Assembly (NCBI GenBank): GCA_963825765.1
Contig: CAWGUU010000023.1
Coordinates: 7,806 to 71,805, forward strand
Direction: 5' to 3'
Source: CAWGUU01 sp963825765
GTDB taxonomy: Bacteria; Actinomycetota; Acidimicrobiia; Acidimicrobiales; AC-14
DNA length: 64,000 nucleotides
In this document: in pieces, positions 9,072 to 18,990 of the stretch
Numbering within the stretch: position 1 is the stretch's first letter
Layout of the letters: each line of letters starts with the position of its first letter
Notes under the pieces: generated by a model
Database searches by the model: none
What the model was told of the DNA's origin: nothing
The model's input: only the letters and a program-made list of their open reading frames with translations
Translations under genes and position numbers: made by a program

Positions 9072-9485
9072 ATGTCCTCGGCGATGGCCGACCGGACGCT
9101 CTCCCCGTCGGACCGGGTCGAACTGCGGGTGATCGTCGACGCCGAGCGGCGGCGGACTACAGAACAGGTCGCCGCCCTCCAACTCGACCTCGACACGATC
9201 ATCGAGGGTTCCGCGGTCGCGCCTCCCGACGACGAGCACGACCCCGAGGGTGCGACCATCGGCTTCGAGCGGGCCCAGGTGGCCAGCCTCCTGGAGCGAG
9301 CCCGGCTCCGTCTCGTCGAGCTCGACCGGGCGCGGGAGCGGCTGGCCGACGGCACCTACGGAACCTGCCGGCACTGCGGCGAGCCCATCGAGCTGGAGCG
9401 GCTCCGCGCCCATCCGACGGCGCTGTCCTGCGTGAGCTGCGCCGACGCGCTCTCGCTCAGGCTGGGCCGCCGCACCCGGTCATGA
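9072..9485 (+). CDS. DksA/TraR-type zinc-finger protein
   Basis: The product has 137 residues. I chose the ATG at 9072 because GAGGA ends 6 nt before it; an ATG at 9066 overlaps that site. The N-terminal half is a charged helical hairpin (VELRVIVDAERRRTTEQVAAL through LVELDRARERLADG). The C-terminus is the C4 zinc finger YGTCRHCGEPIELERL followed by LSCVSCAD. The family binds the RNA polymerase secondary channel or other partners. Actinobacterial members lack the DxxDxA tip of classical DksA, and I see none here. It stands alone between two sugar-transport operons, and its link to them is unknown. Confidence 0.75.
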   Translation: MSSAMADRTLSPSDRVELRVIVDAERRRTTEQVAALQLDLDTIIEGSAVAPPDDEHDPEGATIGFERAQVASLLERARLRLVELDRARERLADGTYGTCRHCGEPIELERLRAHPTALSCVSCADALSLRLGRRTRS

Positions 9486-9495
9486 GGGGGCCCGG

Positions 9496-10389
9496 TCATG
9501 ACCGTCGTAGAGCAAGGGCCCGCGCCGCGAACGCCAGCGCCCCCACCGGTCCGGCGAGGCCGCGCAGCCCGGCGGTGACGACGAGCTTGGCCGAGTCGAG
9601 CTCGGGAAGGCCGGGGTAGCCGGCCAGCTCGGCCCCCAGGGCCCGTCGCACCCGCGGGAGCAACCCCGGGGTCAGCCCCACTCCCCCGCCCATCACGATC
9701 CGCTCCGGGGCGTAGGCGTACACGGCGGTCCGCAGCCCCTCGGCCAGGTAGGCCGCCTCCAGGGCCATCGCGTCCCGTCGGCGGGCTCCCTCCAGCGTCT
9801 CGGCCGGTTGGCCCCAGCGGGCCGCCATCGCCGGCCCGCTGGCCATCCCCTCCAGGCAGTCGCCGTGGAACGGGCACGTCCCGGCGAATGCGTCCCCCGG
9901 GCGGCGGCGGACGGGCACGTGGCCCAGCTCGGGGTGCAGCATCCCCCTGACCAGCTCGCCCTGGACGACGACCCCCATCCCCACGCCGGTACCGACGGTG
10001 ACGTAGACGAAGTTGGCCAGTCCCCGGGCCGCGCCGGTCGCGCCCTCGGCCAGGGCGGCGCCCTCGACGTCGGACCCGAGGCCGATGGGGACGTCGAACG
10101 CGGCCCGGATCGGATCGATCACGCTGGCGCCGATCCAGGCCAGCTTGGGGGTGTTCAGCAGCCGCCCGTGCGTGGGGCCGGGGCGCAGGTCGACGGGCCC
10201 GAAGGAGGCGACGCCGATGGCGGCCAGCGGTCCGTGCTCGTCATCGCCATGGCGGAGGCGGGCCACGACCCACGGCATGGTCTCCCCGGGCGTGGTGGTC
10301 GGCGTCCGCTCGACGTCGAGGACGTGTCGGGGACCGCTCCCCACGGCGACGATGACCTTGGTGCCGCCCAGCTCGACGCCGCCGAACAT
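9496..10389 (-). CDS. ROK-family sugar kinase
   Basis: The product has 297 residues from the ATG at 10389 (family N-terminus MFGGVELGGTK, phosphate loop). Another ATG at 10419 would add ten residues without a ribosome site. The body has TVGTGVGMGVVVQG, LHPELGHVPVRR and a zinc-binding segment CPFHGDCLEGMASGPA, which are hallmarks of ROK kinases and closest to fructokinase/Mak in layout. It phosphorylates a hexose with ATP. It lies 62 nt after the RbsC-like permease, so it likely phosphorylates the sugar that system imports. Confidence 0.8.
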   Translation of the reverse strand: MFGGVELGGTKVIVAVGSGPRHVLDVERTPTTTPGETMPWVVARLRHGDDEHGPLAAIGVASFGPVDLRPGPTHGRLLNTPKLAWIGASVIDPIRAAFDVPIGLGSDVEGAALAEGATGAARGLANFVYVTVGTGVGMGVVVQGELVRGMLHPELGHVPVRRRPGDAFAGTCPFHGDCLEGMASGPAMAARWGQPAETLEGARRRDAMALEAAYLAEGLRTAVYAYAPERIVMGGGVGLTPGLLPRVRRALGAELAGYPGLPELDSAKLVVTAGLRGLAGPVGALAFAARALALRRS

Positions 10390-10451
10390 CGGCGCGTCCC
10401 GTGTCCGGCCGGTCCCCATGTCGGCCGGAGGTTACCGAGGACGGGTGGGGG

Positions 10452-11516
10452 TCAGCGCCCGGCCGCCGACCGGGTGTTGAGCTGGTCGAACCCGACAGCG
10501 ACGAGGATCAGCACGCCGATGGCGATCTGCAGGTAGAAGGCGTTGATGGCGAGCAGGTTCCCGCCGTTGTTGAGCACGCCCATGATGAGCGCGCCGGTGG
10601 CCGCCCCGAGGGCGCTGCCCTTGGCGCCGAAGAGGCTGGCGCCGCCGATCACACAGGCGGCGATGGCGTTGAGCTCGAACCCGGTGCCGGCGGTGGGGAT
10701 GCCGGCTCCCAACCGGGACGTGAGCAGGATGCCGCCGACACCGGCCAGTACCCCGGAGATGGCGTAGACCGACGTGGTCACCAGGCGGACCGGCACTCCG
10801 GCCAGACGAGCCGACTCGGGGTTGGATCCGACGGCGTAGATGTACCGGCCGAACACCGTGCGGGTCAGGACGAAGTGGATCACGACGGTGATGATCACGG
10901 CGTAGATGAGCAGGTTCGGGATGCCGACGATGTTGCCGTTGGCGATGGACTCGAACGACTTCGGCAGCGGCTGGACGGTTTTGGCCTCGGTGATGACGAG
11001 CACGACGCCGCGGGCGATGCCCAGCATGCCCAGGGTGGCGATGAACGGCGGCAGCTTGGCCCGGGTCACCAGCAGCCCGTTGGCGATCCCGAGGGCGGTG
11101 CCGATCGCGGCGCCGACGAGGATGGCGACAGGTATCGGCCACCCGGCCACCAGCAGCTGGGCGGTCACCGCCCCCGACAGCGCCAGCACCGACCCGACGG
11201 ACAGGTCGATGCCGGCGGTGAGGATCACCAGCAGCTCGCCCTCGGCGATGATGCCGAAGATGGCGACCTGCCGGGCCAGGTTGGCCAGGTTGCTCCCGGT
11301 GAGGAAGTCGTTGCTGGCGAGGGTGAGGGCACCGACGGCGACGAGCAGGACCACGAGCCCGCCGCTCTCCCTCCCTGCGATGTCGCCCAGGCTCAGCACA
11401 CGGGACGACGGCGTCGCCACCTCCACGGTCTCGTCGACCGTTGCGCCGGGCTCGGCCACCGGACCGCTGCGAATCGTGGTGGTCTGCACCGGCTCCCGCC
11501 ACATGAGCTTCGACAT
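10452..11516 (-). CDS. RbsC-like sugar ABC transporter permease
   Basis: The product has 354 residues with about nine membrane segments. ILTAGIDLSVGSVLALSGA, VFGRYIYAVGSNPESARLAGV and VIGGASLFGAKGSALG are the conserved blocks of ribose-type permeases. The ATG at 11516 shares its first base with the TGA of the ATPase (TGATG), so translation is coupled. It pairs with the double ATPase and binding protein upstream in the operon rbsB-rbsA-rbsC-ROK. Confidence 0.9.
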   Translation of the reverse strand: MSKLMWREPVQTTTIRSGPVAEPGATVDETVEVATPSSRVLSLGDIAGRESGGLVVLLVAVGALTLASNDFLTGSNLANLARQVAIFGIIAEGELLVILTAGIDLSVGSVLALSGAVTAQLLVAGWPIPVAILVGAAIGTALGIANGLLVTRAKLPPFIATLGMLGIARGVVLVITEAKTVQPLPKSFESIANGNIVGIPNLLIYAVIITVVIHFVLTRTVFGRYIYAVGSNPESARLAGVPVRLVTTSVYAISGVLAGVGGILLTSRLGAGIPTAGTGFELNAIAACVIGGASLFGAKGSALGAATGALIMGVLNNGGNLLAINAFYLQIAIGVLILVAVGFDQLNTRSAAGR

Positions 11517-13123
11517 CACGTGCCCCCGTTCCCGGTCGTGTTCCCGCTCCCGTTCCTGCCGTCACCTGTGTTGTCGTCACCCGTGCCCCGGGCCTTCCCG
11601 CCGCCGCTGGCCAGCCGCAGGACGTCCTCCTCCGACGCCGACGGGCCAAGCTCGCCGGCGACGGCACCGTCCTTCAGCACCAGGATCCGGTCGGCCAGCC
11701 CGAGCAGCTCGGGCAGGTAGGACGACACCACGATGATGCCCAGCCCCGCCTCGGCCAGGTTGCCGATGACCGTGTACAGCTCGCCCTTGGCGCCGACGTC
11801 GATCCCCTTGGTCGGCTCGTCGAAGACAAGGACCTTGGGGTGGGTCAGCAGCCATCGGGCCAGCAGCACCTTCTGCTGGTTGCCGCCGGAGAGGGTCGAC
11901 ACCGGCTGGTCGTAGGACCCGGCCCGCAGCCGCAGGCTGTCCAGCAGCTTGTCGGCCTCGACGGCCATGTCCTTGCCGGGCAGCAGGCCCCGACGCGAAC
12001 CCCGCCGCAGGCTGGCGATGGTGACGTTCTCCCGGATCGACAGCTCGGGGAGCAGGCCCAGCACCTTGCGGTCCTCGGTCAGGAGGCCGATACCGGCGTT
12101 CATCATCGTGCGGGGGCCGGTGGGCTCGACCCGCTTGCCTTCGATCTCGATCTCGCCGTCGACGATGGGCGTGGCCCCGAACAGGGAGAGCAGCAGCTCG
12201 CTGCGGCCCGATCCGAGCAGGCCTCCGATGCCGAGGATCTCCCCGGCGCCGAGGGTGAAGTCGATCTTGGGCCCGCCGGCCACCCGTTGCAGGCCCTTGA
12301 CCTGCAGGATCGGCGTCCCGGAGTCCCGGTGCTGCTCCGGGTAGAGCGAAGTGATCTCGCGGCCGACCATGGCGGTGATGAGCTTGTCCTCGTCGTACGC
12401 GCTCATGGGCCCGGTCTCCGACAGGCCGCCGTCGCGGAGGACCGTCACCCAGTCGCCGATCTCGAACATCTCCTCGAGCCGGTGGGTGACGTAGAGCATG
12501 GCCACCCCGTCGTCGCGGAGCCGCTTGATGTGGTCGAGCAGCCGCTTGGACTCCGCCTCGGTGAGGGCGGTCGTCGGCTCGTCGAACACGATGACCTTCA
12601 CCGTGGCGGCGGTGAGGACCTTGGCGATCTCGACCAGCTGGCGGGTGGCGGCGGGGAGCCGCTCGACGACCGCGTCGGGCGACACGTCGGTCAGCCCCAC
12701 CTCGTCCAGCGCCGCCCGGGCCCGGCTGCGCAGGTGGCCCTTGTCGAGGATCCCCCGATGGGCCGGCAGCCGGCCCATGAACAGGTTCTCGGCCACGCTC
12801 AGGTGCGGGAGCAGGCTCAGCTCCTGGTAGACGGCCTGGACGCCGGCTTCCCGTAGGGCCGCCGGCGTCGGCGAGGTCACCGGTTCGCCGTCGATCGTGT
12901 ACGTGCCGCCGTCGGCGTGGTGGGCGCCGGTGAGGACCTTGATCAGCGTCGACTTCCCGGCCCCGTTCTCACCGGCCAGGCAGTGGACCTGGCCCGGGAG
13001 CAGGCGCAGGGACACGTCGGAGAGCGCCTGCACGGGGCCGAACGCCTTGGAGACGCCGGTCAGCTCGAGGACGGCGGTCCGCTCGGGAGCCGGTGCGCCG
13101 GGGGTAGCCGTGACCGCGCTCAC
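11516..13123 (-). CDS. RbsA-like double-domain sugar ABC transporter ATPase
   Basis: The product has 535 residues and two nucleotide-binding domains. Domain 1 has Walker A GENGAGKST, Q-loop AVYQELSLL and Walker B VIVFDEPTTAL. Domain 2 has the degenerate Walker A GLLGSGRSE, signature LSGGNQQK and Walker B VLVFDEPTKGID. In domain 1 the expected LSGGQ signature reads LPAATRQ, a common change in this family. The C-terminal tail of about 30 residues is rich in G, N and D. The GTG start at 13123 overlaps the TGA of the binding-protein gene (GTGA). It hydrolyses ATP for the ribose-type importer. Confidence 0.9.
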   Translation of the reverse strand: MSAVTATPGAPAPERTAVLELTGVSKAFGPVQALSDVSLRLLPGQVHCLAGENGAGKSTLIKVLTGAHHADGGTYTIDGEPVTSPTPAALREAGVQAVYQELSLLPHLSVAENLFMGRLPAHRGILDKGHLRSRARAALDEVGLTDVSPDAVVERLPAATRQLVEIAKVLTAATVKVIVFDEPTTALTEAESKRLLDHIKRLRDDGVAMLYVTHRLEEMFEIGDWVTVLRDGGLSETGPMSAYDEDKLITAMVGREITSLYPEQHRDSGTPILQVKGLQRVAGGPKIDFTLGAGEILGIGGLLGSGRSELLLSLFGATPIVDGEIEIEGKRVEPTGPRTMMNAGIGLLTEDRKVLGLLPELSIRENVTIASLRRGSRRGLLPGKDMAVEADKLLDSLRLRAGSYDQPVSTLSGGNQQKVLLARWLLTHPKVLVFDEPTKGIDVGAKGELYTVIGNLAEAGLGIIVVSSYLPELLGLADRILVLKDGAVAGELGPSASEEDVLRLASGGGKARGTGDDNTGDGRNGSGNTTGNGGT

Positions 13124-14163
13124 GACCCTGCCGCCTCGGTCGGCGGCTCGAGAAGCTGCTTCACCTCCGCGTTGTTCATGTTCTCCTGGTCGGCCACGAC
13201 CGCACCCGGGTCGAGGTCTCTCGGCGGGATGCGCCCCACGGTCGCCATGCCCGCCTCCAGCACGCCCTGGTAGCCGAAGAAGTACGGGTTCTGCACGACC
13301 AGGGCGTCGATGGAGCCGTCGGCCAGGGCCGCGTTCTCCTGGGGGTCGGAGTCGAAGGCGACCACGGGTACCCGGTCGGCGGCGCCGTTGTCCTTGATGG
13401 CCCGGGCCGCCCCCACGCCCGACGTGTTGTTGTCGGCGAAGACCCCGAGCAGGTCGGGGTTGGCGGTGAGGGCGTCGTTGACCTGGGCGGCAGCGGTGTT
13501 GATGTCGTTGTTGTTGTACCGCTGGAGGGACGCGTCGACCTGCGGGCAGCCGGCCGCCAGCCCGGCGCGGAACCCTGCGTCGCGGTCCACCAGGGACTGG
13601 ATGCCGGCGACCGAGGACTCGATCAGCACCTTGCCGGTGGTCTTGTTCTGGGCTTTGAGCAGGTCGCACATGCGGACGCCGGCCTGGTTCCCGGCCTTGA
13701 CGTTGTCCGTGCCGATGAAACCCTCGGACGCCGTCGTCACCCGGCTGTCGACGGTGATCACCTTCAACCCGGCGGCACGGGCCCGGTCGATGGCCGAGTT
13801 GAGGGCGGTCGAGGAGTTGGGGGCGATCACGATGGCGTCGGTCCCGCGGGAGATGGAGTTCTCGACCAGCTGGACCTGCTCGTCGATGTTGGTCTCAGAC
13901 GTCGGGCCGAAGGTGCTCACGTCGATCCCGAAGTCGCCGCCGGCCTGCTCCGACCCGGCCAGCATCACCTGCCAGAACGACGAGTCGCTGGCCTTGATGA
14001 TGACGTCGACCTTCTTTCCGCCGGCCGCGCCGCCGCCGCCGCCCCCGCCACCGGAGCCGCCCGACCCCCCGGTGGCGCGGCCTCCGACCACGCCGGCGAC
14101 GGCGGCGACCAATGCGATCGCAGCGACGAGCGACGCGGAGAAGACCAGTCGGGTCTTGGCCAT
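13120..14163 (-). CDS. RbsB-like sugar-binding protein with N-terminal membrane anchor
   Basis: The product has 347 residues. A hydrophobic N-terminus (residues 7-27) is followed by a G/S linker with eight glycines in a row and then by a type I periplasmic-binding fold (VDVIIKASDSSFWQVM, DAIVIAPNSSTALNSAI, VITVDSRVT, ADNNTSGVGAARAI, VVAFDSDPQENAALADG). There is no cysteine in the first 100 residues, so unlike the XylF-type protein it cannot be a lipoprotein and may stay anchored by its uncleaved helix. The gene opens the ribose-type operon. The 96 bases before it, after the subtilase stop, should hold the promoter. Confidence 0.85.
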   Translation of the reverse strand: MAKTRLVFSASLVAAIALVAAVAGVVGGRATGGSGGSGGGGGGGGAAGGKKVDVIIKASDSSFWQVMLAGSEQAGGDFGIDVSTFGPTSETNIDEQVQLVENSISRGTDAIVIAPNSSTALNSAIDRARAAGLKVITVDSRVTTASEGFIGTDNVKAGNQAGVRMCDLLKAQNKTTGKVLIESSVAGIQSLVDRDAGFRAGLAAGCPQVDASLQRYNNNDINTAAAQVNDALTANPDLLGVFADNNTSGVGAARAIKDNGAADRVPVVAFDSDPQENAALADGSIDALVVQNPYFFGYQGVLEAGMATVGRIPPRDLDPGAVVADQENMNNAEVKQLLEPPTEAAGS

Positions 14164-14259
14164 TCGGAACCTCCCCCACTACCGAGCGGCCGTCCGATGC
14201 GCACCGCTGTCCTGGGTGAATCTAACCCCGGAAGGGGCCGGTTTCCCTAGTCAAAATCG

Positions 14260-16979
14260 CTACGCGCGGACGAGCTCGTCGGAGGCGAGGTCGCCGGTGA
14301 CGCAGACGGCGAAGCCCTGGGGCGGGAAGGGGGTGTTCTCGGCGATGACCCGGATCCGGTACTCCCCCGGCTTCGGCTTGGCCACGGTGACCTGCTCGAC
14401 GTTGTTGGCGGGGTCGGGGGTGACCCCGGCGAACTCCGGCTGCTGGGACGGGTGGAACAGGGAGCTCTTGCCGAAGCTGTTCTCGCCGTTCCCGACGGCG
14501 ATGGGAAGGTCGGGACCGGTCACCACCAGCTCCAGGTTGTTCTGGACGTGCACGGCGGCGAAGTCGGTCCAGGTGAGGACCACCCGCAGGGGTGCCTTCG
14601 ATCCCTTGGCCACCGTGACCTTGTAGGTGGCCTTGCCCCTGTGGGACTGGTCGACGGAGCGGCTCTCCAGCGCGTCGGGCGAGTCGTTGGGCACGTCGGC
14701 GAAGGCGAGGCGGCGGTTCGGGCCGTCGGCGGTGGGAAGGATCGTCGCCAGGTCGAGGCGGCCGTAGCCCTGGTCGAAGTCGGGGTAGCCCACGTCCTCC
14801 TGGGTCCCCGCCGACCGCAGGGACGGGAGCCGCTTGGCCCCGGCGAGGAGGATGGCCTTCACCAGCGCCGACGACGGTGCGGGCGTCGCCCGCTCCACCC
14901 GCAGGTACTGGCGGACGAGGGCGGCGGCGCCGGCCACGATGGGAGCGGCCATGCTCGTCCCGCCGATGTAGACGTACCGGTTGTCGAAGTCGGGGAAGTC
15001 CTGCCACACGAGGCCGGGGTCGACGGCGGCGGCGCGGGTCGACAGGATGAAGGTGCCCGGAGCGACAAGGTCGGGCTTGACGCTCTCGTAGTCGGTTGGG
15101 CCGCGGCTGCTCAGGTTGGCGGTGCGGTCGGGATTGCCCGCCACCGGCTCGTTTGAGGCTGGCGGCTGCGGAAACGTCCGCGGCTTGCGCGTGCCCCACG
15201 TCTCGGTGAAACCGGGGCGGTCGGTCTGGCAGGCGCCGACGGTGAGCACGTTCTTGGCGGTGGCGGGCGTGCCGACGCTGCCGAACACGAGCGTGCCCAT
15301 GGGCGCGGCGCCGGTGTTGCCGGCGGCGACGACGACAAGCACGTCGGGATGGGCCCGCAGGAACTTGTCGACGGTCATCGAGTTGCCGTCGTAGGGACCG
15401 GGCAGCGGGACGCCCCAGCTGAGGTTGACGATCTTGGCGCCGGCGTCGACCGCGTGCTGGAGGAGCTGGCCCAGGTCGGGCGGCAGGACCATCTTCCCGC
15501 CCGGGTCCACCACTCCGAAGACCGCCAGCTTGGCGCCCGGCGCCATGCCCGTGATCTTCCCGGCGGATGCCGCTCCCGTTCCCGCCACCAGACCGGCGAC
15601 GTGGGTGCCATGCCCCTTCACGTCGCCCTGGGCGGCACCGTCCAGGGCCTGGTTGACGAGGATGCGGTCGACGAGGTCGGGATGGGCGGCGTCGACGCCG
15701 CTGTCGAAGACGGCGACGACCTCGCCCTCGCCCGTCCACGGGGTGGCGGTCGCCTCGTTCACCCGGTCGACGCCGATCAGGCGGCGGCTGAGGTCGGCAT
15801 ACAGCGAGGGCCTCTCGTAGGGGCTGATCTTGGCCACCTGGGGCAACTTGGCCAGTCCGCCCAGAACCGCCTGGAGAGCAGCGGGGTCGAGCGTGAACTT
15901 GACCCTGACCAGGATGTCCGAGGTGCCCAGGATCTCCGTGCCGGCGGTGGAGGCGAGGATCGACCCGATCACGGCCACGTCGTCGGGCCGCTGGCAGATG
16001 ACGTCGTAGGTGTCGGGCACCTCGGCGGCGTCGTCGCTGTCGGCCATGAGGCCGGCCTGCACCACGCCGAGCTCGGCGGCCCTGGCCGTCTTGACCGCCT
16101 CGAGCAGCTCGGGGGTGACCGTGGACTCGAACCCGTACCGCTGCAGGTCGGCCACGAACGGCTTGGCCCGAAGCTCGTCCTGCTGGGACGGCGTGACGTA
16201 CATGAGCAGCACGTTGCCGGGTTCGGCGGCGAGGGGCTCCAGGCCGAGGTCCAGGAGGGCCTGGCGCTGGTCGGAGCGGAGCGGGCCCGTGAACCGGACG
16301 CGGAAGATGTCCTCCGCCGGGGCCGGCGGTGACTCCTCGACGGCCATCGCCTCCAGCCCGCCCAGCGCCTCCAGCTCGCCCAGCGCGGTCGGCGACTCGG
16401 CGACGACCAGCCATCCGTCCTCCGACAGCTGGGCCAGCTGCGCCATCTGCTCGAAGCCGGCCAGCACGTCCCGCTCCTCGGCCGACGCGGCGGCGCCGCC
16501 GGGCGCGGTGACGGGGGCGGTCGCGGTGGGGGGGACCGGCGCGGCTGGCGGGGACGTGTCGACCTCGAAGGACTCGGTGGCCTTGGTGGCCTTGGTGGCC
16601 TTGGCGGACTTGCGGACTTGCGGGACTTGGCCTTGCGGGACTTGCCGGGCTTCGCCTCCGCGGGGGTGGGCGCCGCCTCCGCCGCCACGGCATGCGGGCG
16701 CGGCGGGGCAGCAGCGGCAGCGGCGGCGGTGGGCGCGGCGGCCGCGGCCGGCGGCGCAACGGGGGCGGCCGGCGCGATCTCGGGGTCGGCCACGGCGTCG
16801 ACGAGGAGCCCGGCCCTCGTCAGTACGGCCAGCTGGTCGGGACGGACCCATCCCTCGACCGCCTCGTCGAACTCCTGGACCTCGTTGGGGTTGACCTCGG
16901 ACAGGACCTCGACCGCGAAGCGGCGCTGCTCGTCCGTGTCGCAGTACACAGATGCCCGGAAGGGATCGCCGGCAGCCAC
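14260..16979 (-). CDS. Subtilisin-like serine protease (S8), frameshifted in this sequence
   Basis: The gene starts at the GTG at 16979 with AGGAGG 9 nt upstream. The first ~120 codons (DPFRASVYCDTDEQRR, then an Ala/Pro-rich linker) are in one frame. From about 16613 the reading must shift by one base to continue. Restoring one base gives 906 residues. The catalytic triad is in FDSGVD (Asp), GHGTHVAG (His) and GGTSMAAP (Ser), with the oxyanion Asn in AAGNTG. Two FRVRFTG/ILVRVKF-type prodomain-like repeats precede it and a beta-rich C-terminal domain follows. There is no signal peptide. The break may be a sequencing error or a real inactivation. Confidence 0.8.
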
Positions 16980-17075
16980 CTCGCAGCACCTCCTTGGTCG
17001 GCCGCCCGACCGTACCGTGGGGACGGCGCGGCCGGTGGCCGGTATCGTCGCCAGGCCATCGGGTGGAGGGAGTCC

Positions 17076-17885
17076 ATGAAGCCGGTCAGGACGTGGGAGC
17101 GGGCCTACTTCGCGGCCGTCGGCCTCCTCGCGCTGTCGGTCGGGGTGTGCGGCTTCTTCCTCCCGACCCGTGCAGCCAAGGTGCTCCCGTTCGCGGTGCC
17201 GACCCTCCACGCCCGCTTCCTGGGGGCTATGTACCTGTCCGGGCTCACGTTCATGGTCGGAGCCCTGCTGTCGCGGACCTGGGCGGAGGTGCGCATCGTC
17301 GCCCCGATGACCGCCGTCTGGACCGGTGGCCTGCTCGTCGTCTCCCTGCTCCACCTCGACGCGTTCGACCTCGGCCAACTCCCGGACCAGGTGTGGTTCG
17401 CCGCCTACGTCGCCTACCCGCTGATCGCGGTGTGGCTGACCTGGCGGCACCGGGCCGACAGCCACGAGCGGGTCCCCGGCGCTCCCCTGCCGGCCTGGGC
17501 CCGGAACTATCTGGTCGCCCAGGGCGCCGTGGCGACCGCGCTGGGGGTCCTGCTCTTCCTGGCGCCGTCCTGGATGGCCCGCGGGTGGCCGTGGACCATC
17601 ACCCCCCTGCTGGCCCAGCTGTACTCGGCGCCGCTGCTGTCCTACGGCGTCGGAAGCCTGCTCCTGTCCCGGCAGCGGACCTGGCCCGAGGTCCGGGTCT
17701 GCGCCGTCGCCATGCTCGTGTTCGCCGCCCTCGTCCTGACCGGGTCGTTCCTGCACCGTGATCTGTTCGACGCCGCCGACGTCGCCGACGTCGCCTGGTT
17801 CACCGGCTTCGGCGTGGCCACCGTCGGGCTCGCGTCCCTCGGTGCGGGCTCGATTCGAGGGTCCCTCCGGGTGGCAGCGACGTGA
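17076..17885 (+). CDS. Polytopic membrane protein, first gene of a four-gene cassette
   Basis: The product has 269 residues. The ATG at 17076 has GGAGGGAG just upstream. About eight hydrophobic helices appear in two similar halves: FLPTRAAKVLPFAVPTLHARFLGAMYLSG in the first and FLAPSWMARGWPW followed by LLAQLYSAPLLSYG in the second, which suggests an internal duplication. Only short loops separate the helices and I see no enzyme motif. I do not recognise the family. The TGA overlaps the GTG of the next gene. Confidence 0.7.
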   Translation: MKPVRTWERAYFAAVGLLALSVGVCGFFLPTRAAKVLPFAVPTLHARFLGAMYLSGLTFMVGALLSRTWAEVRIVAPMTAVWTGGLLVVSLLHLDAFDLGQLPDQVWFAAYVAYPLIAVWLTWRHRADSHERVPGAPLPAWARNYLVAQGAVATALGVLLFLAPSWMARGWPWTITPLLAQLYSAPLLSYGVGSLLLSRQRTWPEVRVCAVAMLVFAALVLTGSFLHRDLFDAADVADVAWFTGFGVATVGLASLGAGSIRGSLRVAAT

Positions 17886-18721
17886 GCGAGCGCGGCAGCG
17901 GCGAACCGTTGCGCCGACCCGGCACCCGGGTGGCGTGGCCCTTCCGGGTGTGGCTGGGGGCCGAGGTGCTGTTCGGCCTCTTCGCGGTGCTGAGCGTGGG
18001 CGTCTCCCCCGCCGACACCGCCAAGAACTTCGCCTGGGCCATCCAGCCGGTGGTGATGGCGGCCGCCCTGGGCGCTCTGTACTTCTCGGTGGCGCCGACG
18101 TTCGTGATGGCAGTCCTGGCCCGGCGGTGGGAGATGGTCCGGGTGCTGGTGGTACCCGCCGCCATCTTCACCACCACCGAGCTCGTCGCCACCGTGCTCC
18201 ACTGGGACAAGTTCTCGGTGGGCACCGGCCCCTTCAATCTGTGGCTGGCCAGCTACCTGCTCCCGCCGCCCATCTACGTCGCCGCCTACCTGTGGCACCA
18301 GCGCCGGACCGGTCCCCCGACCTTCGACAACCCCCTCCCCTCCGTCCTCCGGATCGGACTGGTCGTACTCGGGGGCGTGCTCAGCCTCGAGGCCGTCGTC
18401 GCCTTCGTCCACCCGCAGTACTTCGCCTCCTCGTTCCCCTGGGCGCTGACGCCCCTCACCACCCGGGTGATGTGCGGCTTCCTGCTGGCCATCGGCACCG
18501 TGCTGCTGTCCGTCGCAAGGGAGAACGACCGCGACCGGGTGCGGGTGGCAAGTCCCCTGTTCGTGCTCCTGCTCCCGGCCGTCGTCGTGCAGGTCGCTCG
18601 GTACCGGGACCAGGTCGACGCGTCGAACGTCCGCTTCTGGACGATCCTCGTCTACCTCGGGATCCTGTTCTGCCTCGGGGTGTACCTGGCATGGGGCAAC
18701 TGGCGGGACACGCTCGGGTGA
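17882..18721 (+). CDS. Polytopic membrane protein, second gene of the cassette
   Basis: The product has 279 residues starting at a GTGA overlap. Seven or eight hydrophobic helices are predicted. Short phrases parallel the preceding protein (VHPQYFASSFPWALTPLTTRVMCG against its APSWMARGWPWTITPLLAQLYSA), so the two probably arose by duplication and may form a heteromer, an inference. The N-terminus of about 20 residues is polar and the C-terminus ends WGNWRDTLG. The family is not recognised. Confidence 0.7.
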   Translation: MSERGSGEPLRRPGTRVAWPFRVWLGAEVLFGLFAVLSVGVSPADTAKNFAWAIQPVVMAAALGALYFSVAPTFVMAVLARRWEMVRVLVVPAAIFTTTELVATVLHWDKFSVGTGPFNLWLASYLLPPPIYVAAYLWHQRRTGPPTFDNPLPSVLRIGLVVLGGVLSLEAVVAFVHPQYFASSFPWALTPLTTRVMCGFLLAIGTVLLSVARENDRDRVRVASPLFVLLLPAVVVQVARYRDQVDASNVRFWTILVYLGILFCLGVYLAWGNWRDTLG

Positions 18722-18990
18722 ACCTTCCCGACGGCGCCGACGCCCGGGTCGGCGTGGTACTGCTCGCCGTCGGGTACGCGGCCGCACTTGCCGTCCTCGT
18801 CCGCCTGCTGCCGGTGTTGCGGGAACGCAGGCGGCGATGGTTCGCCGTTCTGGCGTCGGGCCTCTCGTGCCTGGTGGTCGGCTGGCTTCTGCTCGGCCGG
18901 CCGGTGCCGGCGGCGGTGAACGGCGCCGGTCTCGTCGCGGTGACGGCGGCATGGCTCTGGACCGGTCGGCGCCGGCGGCCGCCACCGTGA
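18718..18990 (+). CDS. Small membrane protein of the cassette (90 residues)
   Basis: The GTG at 18718 overlaps the previous TGA, and its own TGA (18988-18990) overlaps the GTG of the methyltransferase gene, so it is bracketed by two GTGA junctions. The product has three hydrophobic segments (VGVVLLAVGYAAALAVLV, WFAVLASGLSCLVVGWLLL, GAGLVAVTAAWLW) separated by arginine-rich turns (RERRRRW) and ends GRRRRPPP. The family is unknown. Its place and coupling suggest it is a subunit of the same membrane complex. Confidence 0.6.
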   Translation: MNLPDGADARVGVVLLAVGYAAALAVLVRLLPVLRERRRRWFAVLASGLSCLVVGWLLLGRPVPAAVNGAGLVAVTAAWLWTGRRRRPPP

